Under the pieces are notes generated by a model. The model did not search any database. It was not told where the DNA came from and was given only the letters and a program-made list of their open reading frames with translations. The position numbers were made by a program, and so were the translations under genes. 64,000 bases of DNA from Schistosoma mansoni (lineage: Eukaryota > Platyhelminthes > Trematoda > Strigeidida > Schistosomatidae): NCBI RefSeq assembly GCF_000237925.1, contig NC_031502.1, positions 5,491,296-5,555,295 on the forward strand, written 5' to 3'. Shown here in pieces: positions 24,000-37,600 of this stretch (the stretch's first letter is position 1; each line of letters starts with the position of its first letter).

Positions 24000-24405
24000 G
24001 CGAAGTCAGGATTCCATTGCTGTGAGTCAGTCACAACGTAGAACTTCGTACGTACGTACATCAGTTCGAGTTGCCATACCACATTAGCACAGAGGTGAAG
24101 TTGTTGATTCACATCCCATAGTGATAGAAGTAGTAAGAGTATTAGCAGTAATCCGAAAGATTAGGGTTTGAAGATGTTATTCAAGGGATACAATCCAGTG
24201 GAACAAATTTGGAAAGAGAAAAAAGAAAGGGACATGAAGAATTCAAAAGATTAGAGCTTGTCAGAACACAAAAAGTGGATGCACCTTCGCCATCGCAAAC
24301 GACTCTGAGCCATGTCATTCCAGGTCTCTAACCACCAATTGTTATCATCTCGCGGATCCCAACCAGGTGGTCTACACCTACCAACATGGCTCAGTCAACT
24401 TGTCA
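24000..24405 (-). pseudogene. LINE 3' end relic
   Basis: On the minus strand a frame near 24390-24250 reads CRPPGWDPRDDNNWW then LETWNDMAQSRLRWRRC. This is the extreme C-terminus of the LINE family whose RT lies at 10.7-11.6 kb. The rest is its 3' UTR, including a short TACG tandem (near 24045-24060). Confidence 0.6.
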
Positions 24406-24904
24406 GTGACTTCATGGATTTATGCTACGAGAAGACCGTTTCAAGGGATAAATAATTAGGCAAGTTAACTAGTCAGTAATGCAGATGGAATTGTAAAAAT
24501 AAAAGGTTAACAAGTTTCTAATACGTGGTGATTATGACACTAGATAAGTTGGGCGACTAACAACAGACATAGCTCATCGAGGAGAAGATAGTACATAATC
24601 GACCTGTCGAAGGTTCTTCGATCACTTCGGCTTAGAGAACATTTCAGATGCAGGTATCCCTCATTTAGGAATTGCAGGAGCGAGGCTTGGTTTTTATGTC
24701 CCAATGTACAATCTTTCGGGAGTCAACTCTAGAATCGTTTTGATAATATTCTGATAGAATGTTCGTGTTGGGGTGATTTGGGATACTTGTACGTTGTGTG
24801 TCATTATCAGACTATTGTTTACTTTTCTTTAACTTGGCGAGAGTAATCTCGATTACAGGAGTCCGTATTTGTAATATTTGTTCCCTGGACCCATCACTTT
24901 GCGT

Positions 24905-25115
24905 TTTTTTAGCGAGTTGGTTTTCCACGGGATGGGGTCGCTAACCCCATGCCCAACCCTCCTCCTTTACCCGGGCTTGGGACCTACAGTAGCCCCCGGA
25001 GGAGCGCTAAAAAAACGCTAACCAGAAAAAATTATTCAAACCATTTAAACTCTGCCCTGGAAGTAGAAAGAATGATTATGACGTCTTATGATGAAAGCCG
25101 AGTCCCCATCACTTA
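24905..25115 (+). mobile_element. RTE 5' end with inverted leader (copy C)
   Basis: 24905-25005 is the reverse complement of the RTE leader seen in copy B (GGGTTAGCGACCCCATC becomes GATGGGGTCGCTAACCC). From about 25005 the sequence runs forward: CGCTAAAAAAACGCTAACCAG, TTCAAACCATTTAAACTCTGCCCTGG, and ATGATGAAAGCCGAGT. The two parts meet between inverted GCGTTTTTTTAGCG and CGCTAAAAAAACGC motifs. The rest of the element is missing. Confidence 0.7.
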
Positions 25116-27400
25116 CTTAGTGACACGTCCTTGTACTCGGTATGAGAGATTTAAACTTCTTTTGAAGAGGAGGGTTGAAACGACATTTTAGACTTCCAAG
25201 TGATGCCGTGTGTAAATTCCAAGTAGCATTAGATACAACTCCGAAGTGACTGTACTAAGTTATCTTCACATAAAGTGAGGAGTTGCATCATCTTTGGCTG
25301 CATTTCAGTGTAGTTTTAGCCGATGTTTGTGGTCTATGTGGTTACTAGCCCCAGATCACTTTCTAAGAAGACAGTGAGGTGAGGAATTTCGCAGATGGCG
25401 TACGTTGTCTGTTTTGAATAGGGTGGAGTGGTGATGACATGGAGTTTTAACGGGTTGTTTTAACATACTGTCTACCTTCCACTCCCCTATTGTTGTGAAA
25501 TCGTTGAGAAGCTGAAGTGAATACTTCTAGCCTACCCTGGACATCCACGTGTTCATGTCGTTTATTAAGATAAGTGAGGCTGAGATAACTTCATCTTCAC
25601 TGTCATTAATGAAAATCAGGGGGAAGAGTGAACATAGGAAGGTCTCCTTAGTCAACCTCGATGCAGGACATGCTGCTCTGAGAGCTATTTCGTTGCGTAA
25701 TTGGAAGTCGGTCAGTGAAAGTCGTCATCGGTATTCTCGCCATATGTTTGGTACGTGGTACTATATAAAAAAGTATAACATGAATCGGTACCTTTTGGTC
25801 CTACCATCTTGTACGGCTGTCTCAGCCTATTAAAAAATAAGACGCGTGAGATATGTCTTCGTTGAACCTGTTTTGGGCTTCATGGAGGGCTATGTTTTTT
25901 ATGTCTTCTCATCTGGTTATTCACTAATTTTTCCATCACCTTTGACCGTATTTTGAGTAATACGACTGGTCTTCAGAAGACATGGTCTATCCTGTCGTCT
26001 TCGTTGAAGATTAGAGTCGGGGTAGCCAGTCTTCATTCCCTTGGAAGTTGGCGTGGCCTTAGTGGTTCTCTGTACTGTTCCAGTGAACTGATGGCCTCCA
26101 CACCTAAGGATTGCAAGGCAGATGTGATCGCATTCTGTCGACTTTCCTGGGTGCAAGGTGTGTAGTTTTCTCAGAACTGGGAAGTGAGATGGGTAATTCC
26201 CAGGCTATCAGCTGACATTAAGGCCGCGGAGTGTTCAATACATGTAGATTCCTGTTTTATTTGACCAGCGAAGTTGACATTCAAAATTTTTGTCATCTAT
26301 AGGTTTGCAAGATCTTCGCCGTTGAATTCTTTAGGAGCACAGACCTCCTGTTTCTAAGTTTTCGTCCAGTCATTTATTCATGAAGACAATTCCAGATACC
26401 TTTTATTTTAGCTCATAGGTTAGTCTGGTATTATCTACTTTCTCTTTCAACCTTGGTTTTGCGTCTGTTTCCTGGTGCGAAGGGAGATCCATGGTCGGAA
26501 TCCTCCAGGAATAATTTCCATTTGTGTCAAGCCCTCTTTTTTACCCGTAGCAAGGTTTCTGTGCTTCACTATAGACAAGATATTCTCTTTCCAAGTTTTG
26601 GGGATATGTTGTGCTTTATATGATGGCGTCCTGTATTATGTATCTCATAATCTCCCAGTGGCCATTGACCCCCACCATTTTTGCGGATAAAGGGTGAGTT
26701 GAAGATTCATTCTTACTGTTGTGTAGTCTGCTCAGCGCAGCAAGGGTGGGTAGCATTTTCATCGCCCTGAAGTACTCTATTGGTGAACCCGATGAAGATA
26801 ACCGTGGCATGATCACTACTCATCCTTGTTGATTGGACATCTAGATCTTCGACTGGAAGCTAGTTATTTGGTAACAAGCGGTCAAATTCTGAGGATTTTT
26901 ATCTCGTCATCCCATCTCGCGACGTCACTTAAATGTTTGGTCAGTGCCAGACATCTAATGGCTATGGTGATTCCCTAATTAAGTCACCGCGTTGGGCTCG
27001 TTCACTGCTTGTTGAGGTTTGGCAGCAGAGTGTTGGTGTCTCCGGCTAGAAGTTTCTGGTAGAAGCCTAGGCGAGGTGGTTAAAATAGCACCTACATGTC
27101 GTTTCATTTCTGGGCGTTAGAGCCTTTGAGAACACTTATGTCTTTACAATCAAGCCGTTTGTGGTGACTGCATTTAATTAACTTTGATAGAACTTTATCA
27201 TGCGTCAGTTCAATGCTGTGTGGTACTATGGCTTTGAAATGGTTCTCTGTGTACACTCCTACTCCTGTCTTGTGCACCTCATCACACTGAAAAAGTGTCA
27301 CGTCTTGCATTCCCGCTTTTACGTCCGCAATGTCCTGAAAGAGCCGTGTTTCAATAGGAATTTTGTTTTTTGAGTCCAATATTAGAACACTTGTTTATTT
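25116..27400 (-). pseudogene. Decayed non-LTR retrotransposon (jockey/CR1-like)
   Basis: Minus-strand frames in order resemble a LINE. Near 27379-27104 there is an endonuclease-like stretch (KTGVGVYTENHFKAIVPHSI). Near 27010-27060 there is LLAGDTNTLLPNL, possibly the GDFN-like block. At 26000-25850 there is an RT block 1-2-like VVLLKIRSKVMEKLVNNQM. At 25450-25150 there are possible RT C-terminal pieces. Each segment is broken by stops. Family assignment rests on weak similarity by eye. Confidence 0.4.
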
Positions 27401-30400
27401 TACTCCTAACATACTCTTTAGGCTCCAAATGTCACTATAGAACCACTTGGGGATTTGTCTCGACATCTGTTGCCCCTTTACATCTGTAAGATCCAAACCT
27501 AAATTCCAATAGGTCTGGATGTGGCCGAATAACCGTTAGATAGCTTTAGACACTCGTGTCTCAGTTCAAATCAAAACAAGGTATATATTTGACACGGTTC
27601 TGTAATTCGTTATATATACAAATGTACAAATTTACCTAAACGAATATTATCACCCAGTTATTCAACCAACAATTGATACAAAAATATTCAATCTAAATTA
27701 CAATAAATAGCAAGGTGATAAGAAATATATGAAAAATTACCAAAAACACCAAAGAATAAGCGTTATTCTATCCTTTCTGGATAGATCAAGGGAGATTCCG
27801 TTTGAGCGGTTATTTTATAACACCAAGTGTTTCAATTTCTGGGAAAGTGCTCCAAATACAACCAAAAATGCACGATCCCAGTCAAGTTCAAACCGCACAA
27901 TCAAAAAGCAAGCAGCCAATATGGCAGATGCCAGAATAATAGCAATTAAAACAAACTATATACAGCTCAGTAAAGAACATGGAGACTCAATAAAAAACGA
28001 TAGTAAAACCAAGAAAATTGAACGTTACAGTCTTAATTAGCATAATAAATGTTAACAGCATATACAAATAAAGAAAACGTAAGGAAGAAATCACAAGTGT
28101 ATGCATGGAGGGATTTTCACTTGCAAAATGGATCCAACAACATCAGCATCTGCTCACGGAGTTCTGCGCAAAATACAGTTCACAGTGTGTTGGCCAGTTC
28201 TGTGGGTATCAAAGTCGAAGAATGTTTGTTATCACATCGTGACCCATAAGTGGGAAAGGGATGCGATGCTAAGTGCTTAGTTGTAGAGTCGATGTCGCTG
28301 TTTAAGTTGAGTAAACTCTGTTGTACATATTATGTAGTTAATTATTTGGTGCTGTTTCTATGTTCTTTACGTGTCTTTTGCTACACACAACGAATTTTTC
28401 GGTTGTTATCAATCTTTGCTTTAGGTAGGCTGCTAGTAGTCCTTATCGATACATTTTAAGCAATGATAGACACGTTATAACTGTGCAGGCTACTCAATAA
28501 ACCTCAAAGTGGAGTGAGTAAACATTTGGCGAGAAAGTACATAATATGTAAATTTAGGAAGAGAAAAAACAATAAAATAAATGAATACGTAGAATTATGG
28601 TCTTATTCAGTAATTGTACATTTACCTTTGTTACTATGATAATAGACCTAATCCCAAAATTGTGGGTTCGTCATGATGTGACTACCCAACCTGTAAGATT
28701 TGCCATGACAGTCAAATCATTCTGTTTACTGACTCTTTTTATTATGACAATCAGCAATATGATGCATAGCGCTTCCATAGAACACCTTTAAACGGAAGAG
28801 AAAGTGATATATTTGACACAAAAAGCAAGAAGTTATATAGAGTGACCACGCCCGCATGACTGAGCCATGCCATATCGGCCGACTGTTTCCACCTTAGCCA
28901 CTGTTGATCTTCTCTTGGTGCTATATATTGGGTGTGAATTTTCTCAGTTGTCTCATTCTCAGCTTCAGGGATCTTGTGTTTAGAACCGATGACACGACAC
29001 CCCTCCCACATCAGAATCAACATGTTGTTTCGATGCCATGTCGAGTGATATTGTCGCTCACCTGTGGTTACCGTAAGAATTATGAAAATTGCCCGCATAT
29101 TGTTATGATAAATGATAAATCAAAAAGAAGGCGGGAGCAAATAATTGGGAATTACGTTTAACAATTTCAAAATGTTTGATTTAATTCTCAATACGCTCAA
29201 AATGAAAACCTACGTGAATATCATCTAAGAGTTAAACAAAGTGGGGTTATAATAACGAGGAGTGATTTAGTGTAGAAACGTTTTAACGAGTCACATTAAT
29301 ATGCATAGTAATAACCGTTTGTTAATAGCCGAACTTTTGGTCAGTATAATTATGTTGTGCTTGGAAATAGAAAACTATCAACATTGTATAAATGCTGACA
29401 CTGGTATTATCTTTGATGTGAACTAAAAAGTTAGTTTACGTTTATATCAGTTTGTTGGCAACATCAGTTGATTTCCGATTGAATTACTGGAGGGACAAAA
29501 GTATGACCACAGAAAATAAGACTTCCGAATAGTGCTCTAGTTAGTTAGTTAAGTTTAATACATTTAATTTATATGTGGGGAGATTTTCTCTACGCCATCA
29601 TTGCTTAACCATGACAGGATTTAACAAAACTACTGATGCTTAAGCATTGTTAACGAAAATTCTCTCAATACGTGACAGATAGATGATGATAGTTCGTTGA
29701 ACGTGAGTGCTTCCGCAAGATACATGCTCTAAACTAAACTAAAGAATTACTTATGTTCATACATACTGGTGGATATCGCGAACAAGCCAGTAGCAAGTAT
29801 CATGTTCGGGGTAATAAAGAGATCGATTTGTATGAACCTGAGTGACTGTAAGTTGTTGAGAACAACTAAGCTCATATGCCACACATATGTGTAACATGGT
29901 GTTGCACAATGCTTTCGGTTAAATCAATCTTTGCAAGATGATGAACGCTGAGTGCTGCTCGTGTGATTATCAGGGAGAGCATAAGCTGTAACCAAGAGGA
30001 ATACAACTCCCGACTAATGTCTATGACGATGTCACGAACCTTTGTCAATGTTTGCTTAAATTAGACTATGTTTTCAGTTCGTAGGAGGTTTGCGCGACTG
30101 TTTATACTGACGATTTGCATGCATGATTGTGTCGTTGAGCCCCCAGTTAGACTAACAGTGTTCCGAGGTGTTTACTAAATGAACAACTGATAAAGTTACT
30201 GAAGCCATGTATTCTGGATAAAGGTAACCATGAGAAAACGACACTATGTAATGTTACTTTGAAGTCAGTTTGTCGACCGAGGTTGTGTTAAGTGTTCCTT
30301 CAATCTCATCAACCACATAACGTGATTGTCAAGCCATGACAATGCTTTATGAAGATACCTAGAAACAATTATGAATAACTAGATCTAGTACTGACTGTGG

Positions 30401-30811
30401 ATTAGCTAGTCAGAAATATGTGTTGTCTTAGGTGATTCTGGAAAATATCAGAAGTTTGTAGCATAAACGCATCCGAGCTGCTTGACTATATTATAAATTG
30501 AGTTCCAGAAATATTTGTTCCCATGGTATTGATTTTATTAGTAGGATCAAGATTTTTTATTTTGAGCGCTTGTTTGACTGATAACTGTGTGATAGTTTAA
30601 GTTATTATACAAGCACAATACGACGATACCTTAATGGAGTGCCTTTATTATCTAAGCTATGCTCAACGTCTTTTTAGGCAACTAATATGAAAGCTCTGTT
30701 CTTAAAAACCAAAATCATTTTGTAAATAACGACTATGATGAATTTAGCAGAAAATGTTAAAGGCGTCTCGAATCATTGTTAAATTAAAATGGTGTAGAAA
30801 TGATATATATA
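27401..30811. other. Intergenic, unassigned
   Basis: Open frames of 103 codons (27729-28040, plus) and 115 codons (28751-29098, minus) occur. The minus one contains QQWLRWKQSADMAWLSHAG, which could be a LINE C-terminal remnant. Neither has a family I recognise or clear splice context. No RNA gene was seen. Confidence 0.3.
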
Positions 30812-30860
30812 CAAGCCAGGTAGTGTTGGCGCTAAGACATGGGCAGTCGGAAGTTTAAAA
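30812..30860 (+). repeat. tRNA-like SINE head, relic
   Basis: TAGTGTTGGCGCTAAGACAT resembles an A box, and GGAAGTTTAAAACCC resembles a B box, about 30 nt apart. It looks like a decayed tRNA-derived SINE, not a tRNA gene, since no cloverleaf is evident. Confidence 0.35.
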
Positions 30861-31619
30861 CCCAGTGTACTCGCCTTATGTAAACGCTTTTCTAATACCT
30901 TGCTATACCCAACAGTATCTAGTCATCTTTCCGAAGTAAAATGAGCCATGTAATGCTATATAAAAATGCGATAATGTGCAACGAAAATTTCGATTCATAG
31001 TATTCCTCGTTCATTTTTCACTTTTTCCTGTTGTTTACGAGACGGAAAATAGTGAAGTGAGTGCACTTCGAAAAACACTCGAAGTTGCACAAAAATGCAT
31101 GAACTGTGAACAAAAATCTTGGTATATATGCTCATTTTCACCATGCCCCTGCAGGAAAAATTACGGTATTACATATTGGTTCTTGGGCTGTTCATGAAGA
31201 TATTGTCTAGACACTTATGGGACTGTTAAGAACAATCGAACTTTTGATTGTTTGTTCTCGACAATTTGACATGAAATTTGAGGATACAACCAAATAGTTG
31301 TGGGATACCCGAAATGGGATAAAATGAAAACTTATAGAATGTCCTTCGTTCTGCAGTTATTCGCGTGTTCCTGAAACTTTTTAGTTCTTTCAGAGCACGT
31401 TGTTTTGAGCAGGTAATCGGCTAAAAGCGTGAGTTTTATAAAAGGGCAGTGAGTTCGCACGTGTTGTAAATTAATTTTGCTGTTGTATATTTATTGTATC
31501 GAAAACATACTTGGTCGGTTTTACCTTGAACCATTTCAGTTAAGGTTTGAAATTTCCTTGAAATCAGTTTCGTGGTACTTTAAAGGTATTTACTAAACTG
31601 GTGATTATCTTGTGTATTT

Positions 31620-32340
31620 CATCATTTCTTTTTCAAAATGGTTGGCTATACTCGTAAATGTGGGCAACCTAAATTTTTCTTTCCTGTGGATGGTGGAGTG
31701 CAAGGTAATAAACCGAAAAAGTTGTCCTACATTATGTGTAACCGTTTAAACCCACCGCATACAACGGATGCTGGAAGCCTAACTCCTATTGACTTAATAT
31801 GTTTTGGTGTTTGAGTAAGATATTCCTTATCCAAGAGGTGATTAGCTTTCTGTCGTAGACGAACAAGACAGGTGATGATGGCCGAACTGGTAACTTGCGT
31901 ACTGGCAGCGAAGACCGCATCAATCTACTACGGGTTGTCGCAGGACGAGCCCAACACCCAGGTGCAGGAAATAGACAACAGTGTAGAGAGAAGGAAGAGA
32001 AAAGAAATTTGCGACAAAAACGTCCGCTTGTCTGAAACGTCTGTTATGGGCTCACACTGTAACGGTTGATTTACCAGTATTTGGTCCGAACTAAAAGCTT
32101 ACGAACAAAAATTTGTCCGACTAGATCAGACTACGTATAGCGTACAAAGCGCTTTCGAGTTACTTGTATTAAATCATATCGAAAAACAAAATCTGTATCT
32201 AATTTAAAATGTTCTGGTTTAAGAAAGAGGACTAATTATATCAAAAGTACGAAATACCTCAAACGGTACAGCTTATGCTATACAATCAAGGGTTTCTCTA
32301 ACACAAACCAGCGTGCCAAACAACAAAAGTAGTAGTTAAT
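31620..32340 (+). pseudogene. Possible ORF1-like region of the CR1-like LINE
   Basis: ATG 31638 opens MVGYTRKCGQPKFFF and later frames give MAELVTCVLAAKTASIYYGL and SELKAYEQKFVRLDQ. These look like decayed coding sequence upstream of the RT at 33.3-34.6 kb. I could not place a domain, so the link is by order and strand only. Confidence 0.3.
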
Positions 32341-32367
32341 AAACAAGGGCTCGGTACCTGGAAATCA

Positions 32368-32642
32368 ATGAGTATTCCCAACATGATTGGTTCAAATATC
32401 TATTTGCAGAGATTCCAGCAACCTCTCCGAGCAGATAATCAAAGGTTAGCAGTCATACGCCGAACAACATCATAAGTTTTGGTTTAGTCAAACACGACCT
32501 TATTGTCGATAGTCCAGAAGCATGCAACAGAAAAATTGAGTAACGAAAGGTAAGTTTCTAACCGAAGTCACATAATGAAAGCTTGAACGAGGAAGACTGA
32601 AGAACATGAAGTGCGGTTAGAAGAGATCTGGATAAAGGTTAA
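32368..32642 (+). repeat. 275-bp near-identical unclassified repeat, copy 2
   Basis: This is a direct-orientation match of 5634-5908, with roughly three differences. It begins at the same ATG with the same 35-codon frame. Here it interrupts the decayed LINE region, so it inserted, or was copied in, after that LINE had decayed. Confidence 0.75.
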
Positions 32643-33269
32643 TATACACAACATGGAATAGAAAAAACAGATGGCAGTACGGTCCACCTAAATGCTGTGG
32701 ATGGATTTTCAGCGTTTTCTTCCCGTCACGCAAACTCTGAGTCACAGAATACTCCATCATATCCCAAAGTAAGTCTAAACCCTAGCGTGGTTGTAAAAAT
32801 TTGATCTTATCGAATGCTGATGGCATCAATTTTCTGAAATCAACCGACTCAGATCCATAAACATCAAAAGAAGAACCCTTAACAGTTTTTAAAGGCAAAT
32901 ATTGACAACACATTCGAATACCGAAGATACGAATTTCAAGGAGGTCATATTCGTTCGTAGTTTAATTTGGAATATAGGGAAGTCCAGAGAAAACATTTTC
33001 GCTGAATCACGATCTTGATTTAGTGTGATCTGCCATCAATAATGTGCAGTCAAAAGAGGTATTAGCAGTATATATTACCTACGTACTAAAATTCGGTGTT
33101 GGGTTGGAGAAGAGACCTAATCCAAAAGGACTTTGAAGTCAGGAATCGGAAGTTTCAATAAAGTTGGTGCTATACAGAATAACACATTCAAAACTCGTAA
33201 TTCGACTATTCGTGTCTAGCCAGACCAATTGATTAAAATAGAAGAATATATTTATGGAGTTAAAAATAT

Positions 33270-34620
33270 CATGTGGAAATTGCAGAACAAGGTCTTTCGA
33301 GTAATCGTATTTTGAAAGCCAATATTTATGAGACCTTCATGGGTAGGAAAGTTATGCTAAAAAACCTTAAATATATGCAATAAAATCCTCTGTGGTCTTA
33401 GAAATAAAACGTCCGAGGTGAAGTTGATGATGAATGAGTTTGGTCACGATACAATGTTTATCACAGAAACGTGTCTTATCGTAGATGTAGAATGTCTTCT
33501 CATCACTGCAGTATACTTTCACTTGTGCTTGTCAACAGGCCACGAATCATTTAATTTTAAATACTGAAAAGTACGGAATATATGTTATAAGACGATAGCT
33601 AGAGGCCACACCACTTACAAAATACGGTCAGCATATGTTAGCCGTACCCGCCTCAAACGATGGTTTTCGTGTGTTAATAGAGGATTGAGGCGTGGTAATG
33701 GAATTTCTCCATCGTCGTTGCATGAAAACTCAGATATGCTAGCTGAATCAGGTTAAGCCAAAGCTGAAACTTTATCAAACGGTTTTGCGGAAGTCTACTC
33801 CACGGGTATGGCCAACAATTCTTGCCATTTTCCTTCCTATGTCAGTGAGTTACCGCGACTGCTTAGGTCGTTGACACTACTGTTTGCAAATAATATAAAA
33901 ATCTGGGGAAAAATAAGTAGTGTGGCTAGTCATTTTGATCTCCAAGCTGACTTAGACTAATTAGTTGGATTGCTTAATACTTGGTGCTTAGAAGTTAATT
34001 CTCGAAAGGTTGTGCTCATGCAAATTGGACATAGCAATATTTGCCAGTATACTATCGACGGTGCATCGCTTCCGTGAGTGCAGGAATACAAAGACTTATA
34101 GGTGACAGTAAGTCACGACTCAAAAACAACTGAGTGTTGCAACGCAGCAGCCGCCAAAGGTTTTCAAGAGTTATGGTCACTTCACCGAGTATTCAAATGC
34201 TTTACCGGGGTGATGTGTTGGATTTTATATCCCATCTATGTAAGACGATATCCAGAGTACTGTGTCCAAGCAGCCAGTTCATGTCTTATTAAGGATACTG
34301 ACACAATCGAACGTGTGGGAATAAGGTTAATGAAGGGTCTTTACAAATTTCCTTTACGATAAAATCTTGAAACTCTTGATCCTTGTCCCTTTATCGTGTC
34401 TCGGAACGCAGTGATCATAGCAACAGGGTTTAAAAACCGTGACCTTATAAATTCAGAGTGGGGTTATTTTTTTGTTATGGAGTAGTTAATACCTGAAACG
34501 CCTTACCCGAACAAGTGGCATCAGCACCGTCAGTGGAAATTTTTAAGAAGGTCAACCTTCACTGAAAAACCAGATGCAAAGACCAACACTCGCCCACCAA
34601 TATATTGCCCTTAATAATAA
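33270..34620 (+). pseudogene. CR1-clade (SR1-like) LINE reverse-transcriptase relic
   Basis: Plus-strand frames show LLFANNIKIWGKIS (near 33875-33910, for LLFADDIKIW), DLVGLLNTWCLEVN, then VTVSHDSKTTECCNAAAAKGF, LWSLHRVFKCF, LYPIYVRRYPEYCVQAAS and LIKDTDTIERV (34102-34362). This is followed by PLR and a weak C-terminal NAPSVEIFK-like block. The order matches the RT C-terminal half of CR1-type LINEs. The catalytic Asp pair is Asn-Asn, and several stops occur, so it is dead and old. Confidence 0.7.
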
Positions 34621-37600
34621 ATATTGAAACGGCTTATAGCGGTAAACTGATCCTCAAAATAAATAGTTCTGTTAGTTTTCGACACCGAAGACAGAGTCAT
34701 TAGTTTTGCTGGACACACCCTAGCTGAAAGTCCTCGGTCACTCAACCGCATCAGATCACGAGTGAGCACGCTGTGCTAATCATCTCTCCCAACACGTATC
34801 CAGCGTAGTTTGGACGCTTTCCCAACACATCAACAGCACTTCAAACAAAACTTCAACCTCCTTCATTCCTGATATATGATTTTACTGGGTTGACATCCTT
34901 CGACAATAAATGTGTTGCTGACAAATGCGATATCAAACCGTGCATATCCGTGGCATCTTTAAGCTAATGTTTCGACCCTCCATAAACTTGGACTTGACCT
35001 AGAGAAAAGGAGACACACATTACTTTCATAAACTCTTTAGGTTTACTTCATACTCGACACGACTGAAATGAAAGACTAAACCTGGTGGAGGTACCCCCAG
35101 TGAGAGTAAAATGGTTTATCCGGTTACAGAGGGCCATATGGGCAATGGTCGCCTAGGCTCAAGTTCCGTAGTAACCAGCCAAACCTGAAATGTACTGTGG
35201 GCTAATTAACAGGGGCGGCCTTCACATTCTAGACTCCTTAACTGGATGGAATTTTACCAATAGAAGCCAATAATTATACGGCACCTATATCATAAGAGAG
35301 TTTATTTGTAAGTAGTGGACCCAGGGAAAACTTTTCAAGCATTTTTATCATAAATATGGGTTCGGTAGGGTATAGAGTAGATCGTAACGTGAAGAATGCT
35401 TTCCATGGAAATATGTTAACCGTTAACCAGCGTTAAGTGTATATGTTCCAACCTTCACAATATGTCAAAAACTCACTGCATCTAACTGACTGAAGGCTGG
35501 TAACAGTTCAGTAGTTGCGTGAGTTGCATGAATTAACAGCTAATCAGAAATATGTAGCGTCCTCTAGAACAGTTGGGCAATTTGTAGCGTACGAAGTAAT
35601 TCTTGAAGTGGTTGGTATAGATCAAATTTATACCACGAAGATGGAGGAGCAAGTAAAGGTATTTTGCCAATATAATTGATACAGCTATAAATGTTTTACA
35701 AATTTTCCAACAGACACTCATGGGAGTGAGCGTCTGGTCACGTTTACTTGGTTCAAATATGAAAAGAAAGGAGATCCAGCATGTATAGTTGTTAAATTGA
35801 ATGTTGCAATGTCAATTATAATTAAAACTAAAACTTTTTTTGTTGAATTGTGTTAGATTAATCAAGTCTGCAGTTAAAGCAACATACCTGTAAGCAAGAA
35901 TCATGTTTTGTTCTTTTCGTGTTTAAAGAACGGTGTGCGAAAATACTGAAGATCTTAGGATGAAGCAATACAAATTTCATATGGTTCATAAAGAACAGAT
36001 AGAGAGATTCGATACCACTTTTTAAATAATTTCCAGGACAAAACATTTTCAAACCATATATTGATTATTTGGAACTTTACATTGATGTTTGGAACTGCAA
36101 TTGATCAGTTTCTCTCGAAATATGTGGATCTTGCTCAGATTGCCATGATAGAAACATGATCGTGTCCATGAAGCTGTAGAGAGATACAAACAGGGCATTT
36201 GTATTTAACCTGCATGTTAGTGTCCCGAAGTTGACCCCGATATGCTGGAAGAACAAAAAAAAGCTATCTGGAATTCCGAAGCTTCAAATAAGCTAAAAAT
36301 AAAACAAAAGATATGTGATTTTGATCTACAGGCAGCTACTATTGTGGTCTTTACTATAATAAAATATCTGTTGGCATTGCGAAGTATTGTGTTTTTTTAA
36401 AATCGTGTTTTGGTTACGTAGTTTATATACTTTGTTACAAAAATTTATTCAGCGCTTATGGATGTAACATTCTGTGCACTGTTTCTTTCTTTTGATTGGT
36501 CGCTTCATTTGACAAAACCATTGGAGCATGTGCTATGGAATTGCGTTAAAAAGTCGATATGGTTGTTCTTTTCACACTACTGTATAGAAAATTTTTTGTT
36601 CTTTAACGATTATGATGGACTGAAGTAGTGGCGCTGAAACATTTTGTTGTCTAGGTTTATTGGCGTTTGATATAATTTTTGAAACGTCCATAAACTGACA
36701 CCAGTATGACGTTAATATAATCACTAGAAGTAGTTGAATTCTTATGATAACTGCTCATTCCCAGTAATGTTCATTATTTACTCGATCAACCACCAATCAA
36801 ACTTCAGCGAGCAGTCTGTGTGCAAAAACGAAGTTATTGTACTTTTAACCTAATTCATTCGTGTAAAATGTCAATGGCGATAGTTATTTAGCCTCACAGG
36901 CATGCTTCAGATGCCTTTTTCTTCGCACGAAATGGTTAGTACATGGTTTACATGCTTTCTACTGAAGATACTTTTGAGGGGGAATTCAAATAAGGGGGAT
37001 TCTTGCTGATGAGGTTTCGGTGGAATATTTGCATCAAGGTGCAGTAGTGTGGTGGTCGTAATGTCTATCATCTTAAGATCACCTCCTTTACTCACATAAT
37101 CTTGCGAGAAATATCCGAGATGATGTCTACTTGTACGGAATTTGTCCCTAGTCACATCTATTTTCTCCTCTGTCCTTGAACTCGTTCCCAAGGACTATCT
37201 TTTTTTCTAAGTAGCGAGAACCATAATTTATGAATTGAGATCCTCTTAGAGTTTCGAAGTGCTAATATCAGTTAACGGGTTATAACACCAAGCCATCGTC
37301 TAAGACTAAGATTTGGATTTACTTTGGTTGCATCCCCAGTGTAGTTTACCCCGAAGGTGAAGTAGGCTTATATTTTGTACTATGGAGAAATTTTTAGGAA
37401 AAAAATCTCGGGGAATACAAGACGTTTATTTCTGATGGTGTTGGATGCTTAACGTAGCACATGGATTGGATTTAAACCACAAGTCACTAATCATTGACAT
37501 TACTTCTGCTCGTAATATACACTGAGATGCCTTATGGGAGGTATCAGGAGCCCCTCGCTACTAGAAACAATGCTTGTGAAGCGAAAGGCTCTTGTGTCAC

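Noticed and set aside
23996-24405. Separate tandem repeat locus around the TACG run
   Set aside because: The run is only a few units long and lies in the 3' UTR of a LINE whose C-terminal coding sequence is visible next to it.
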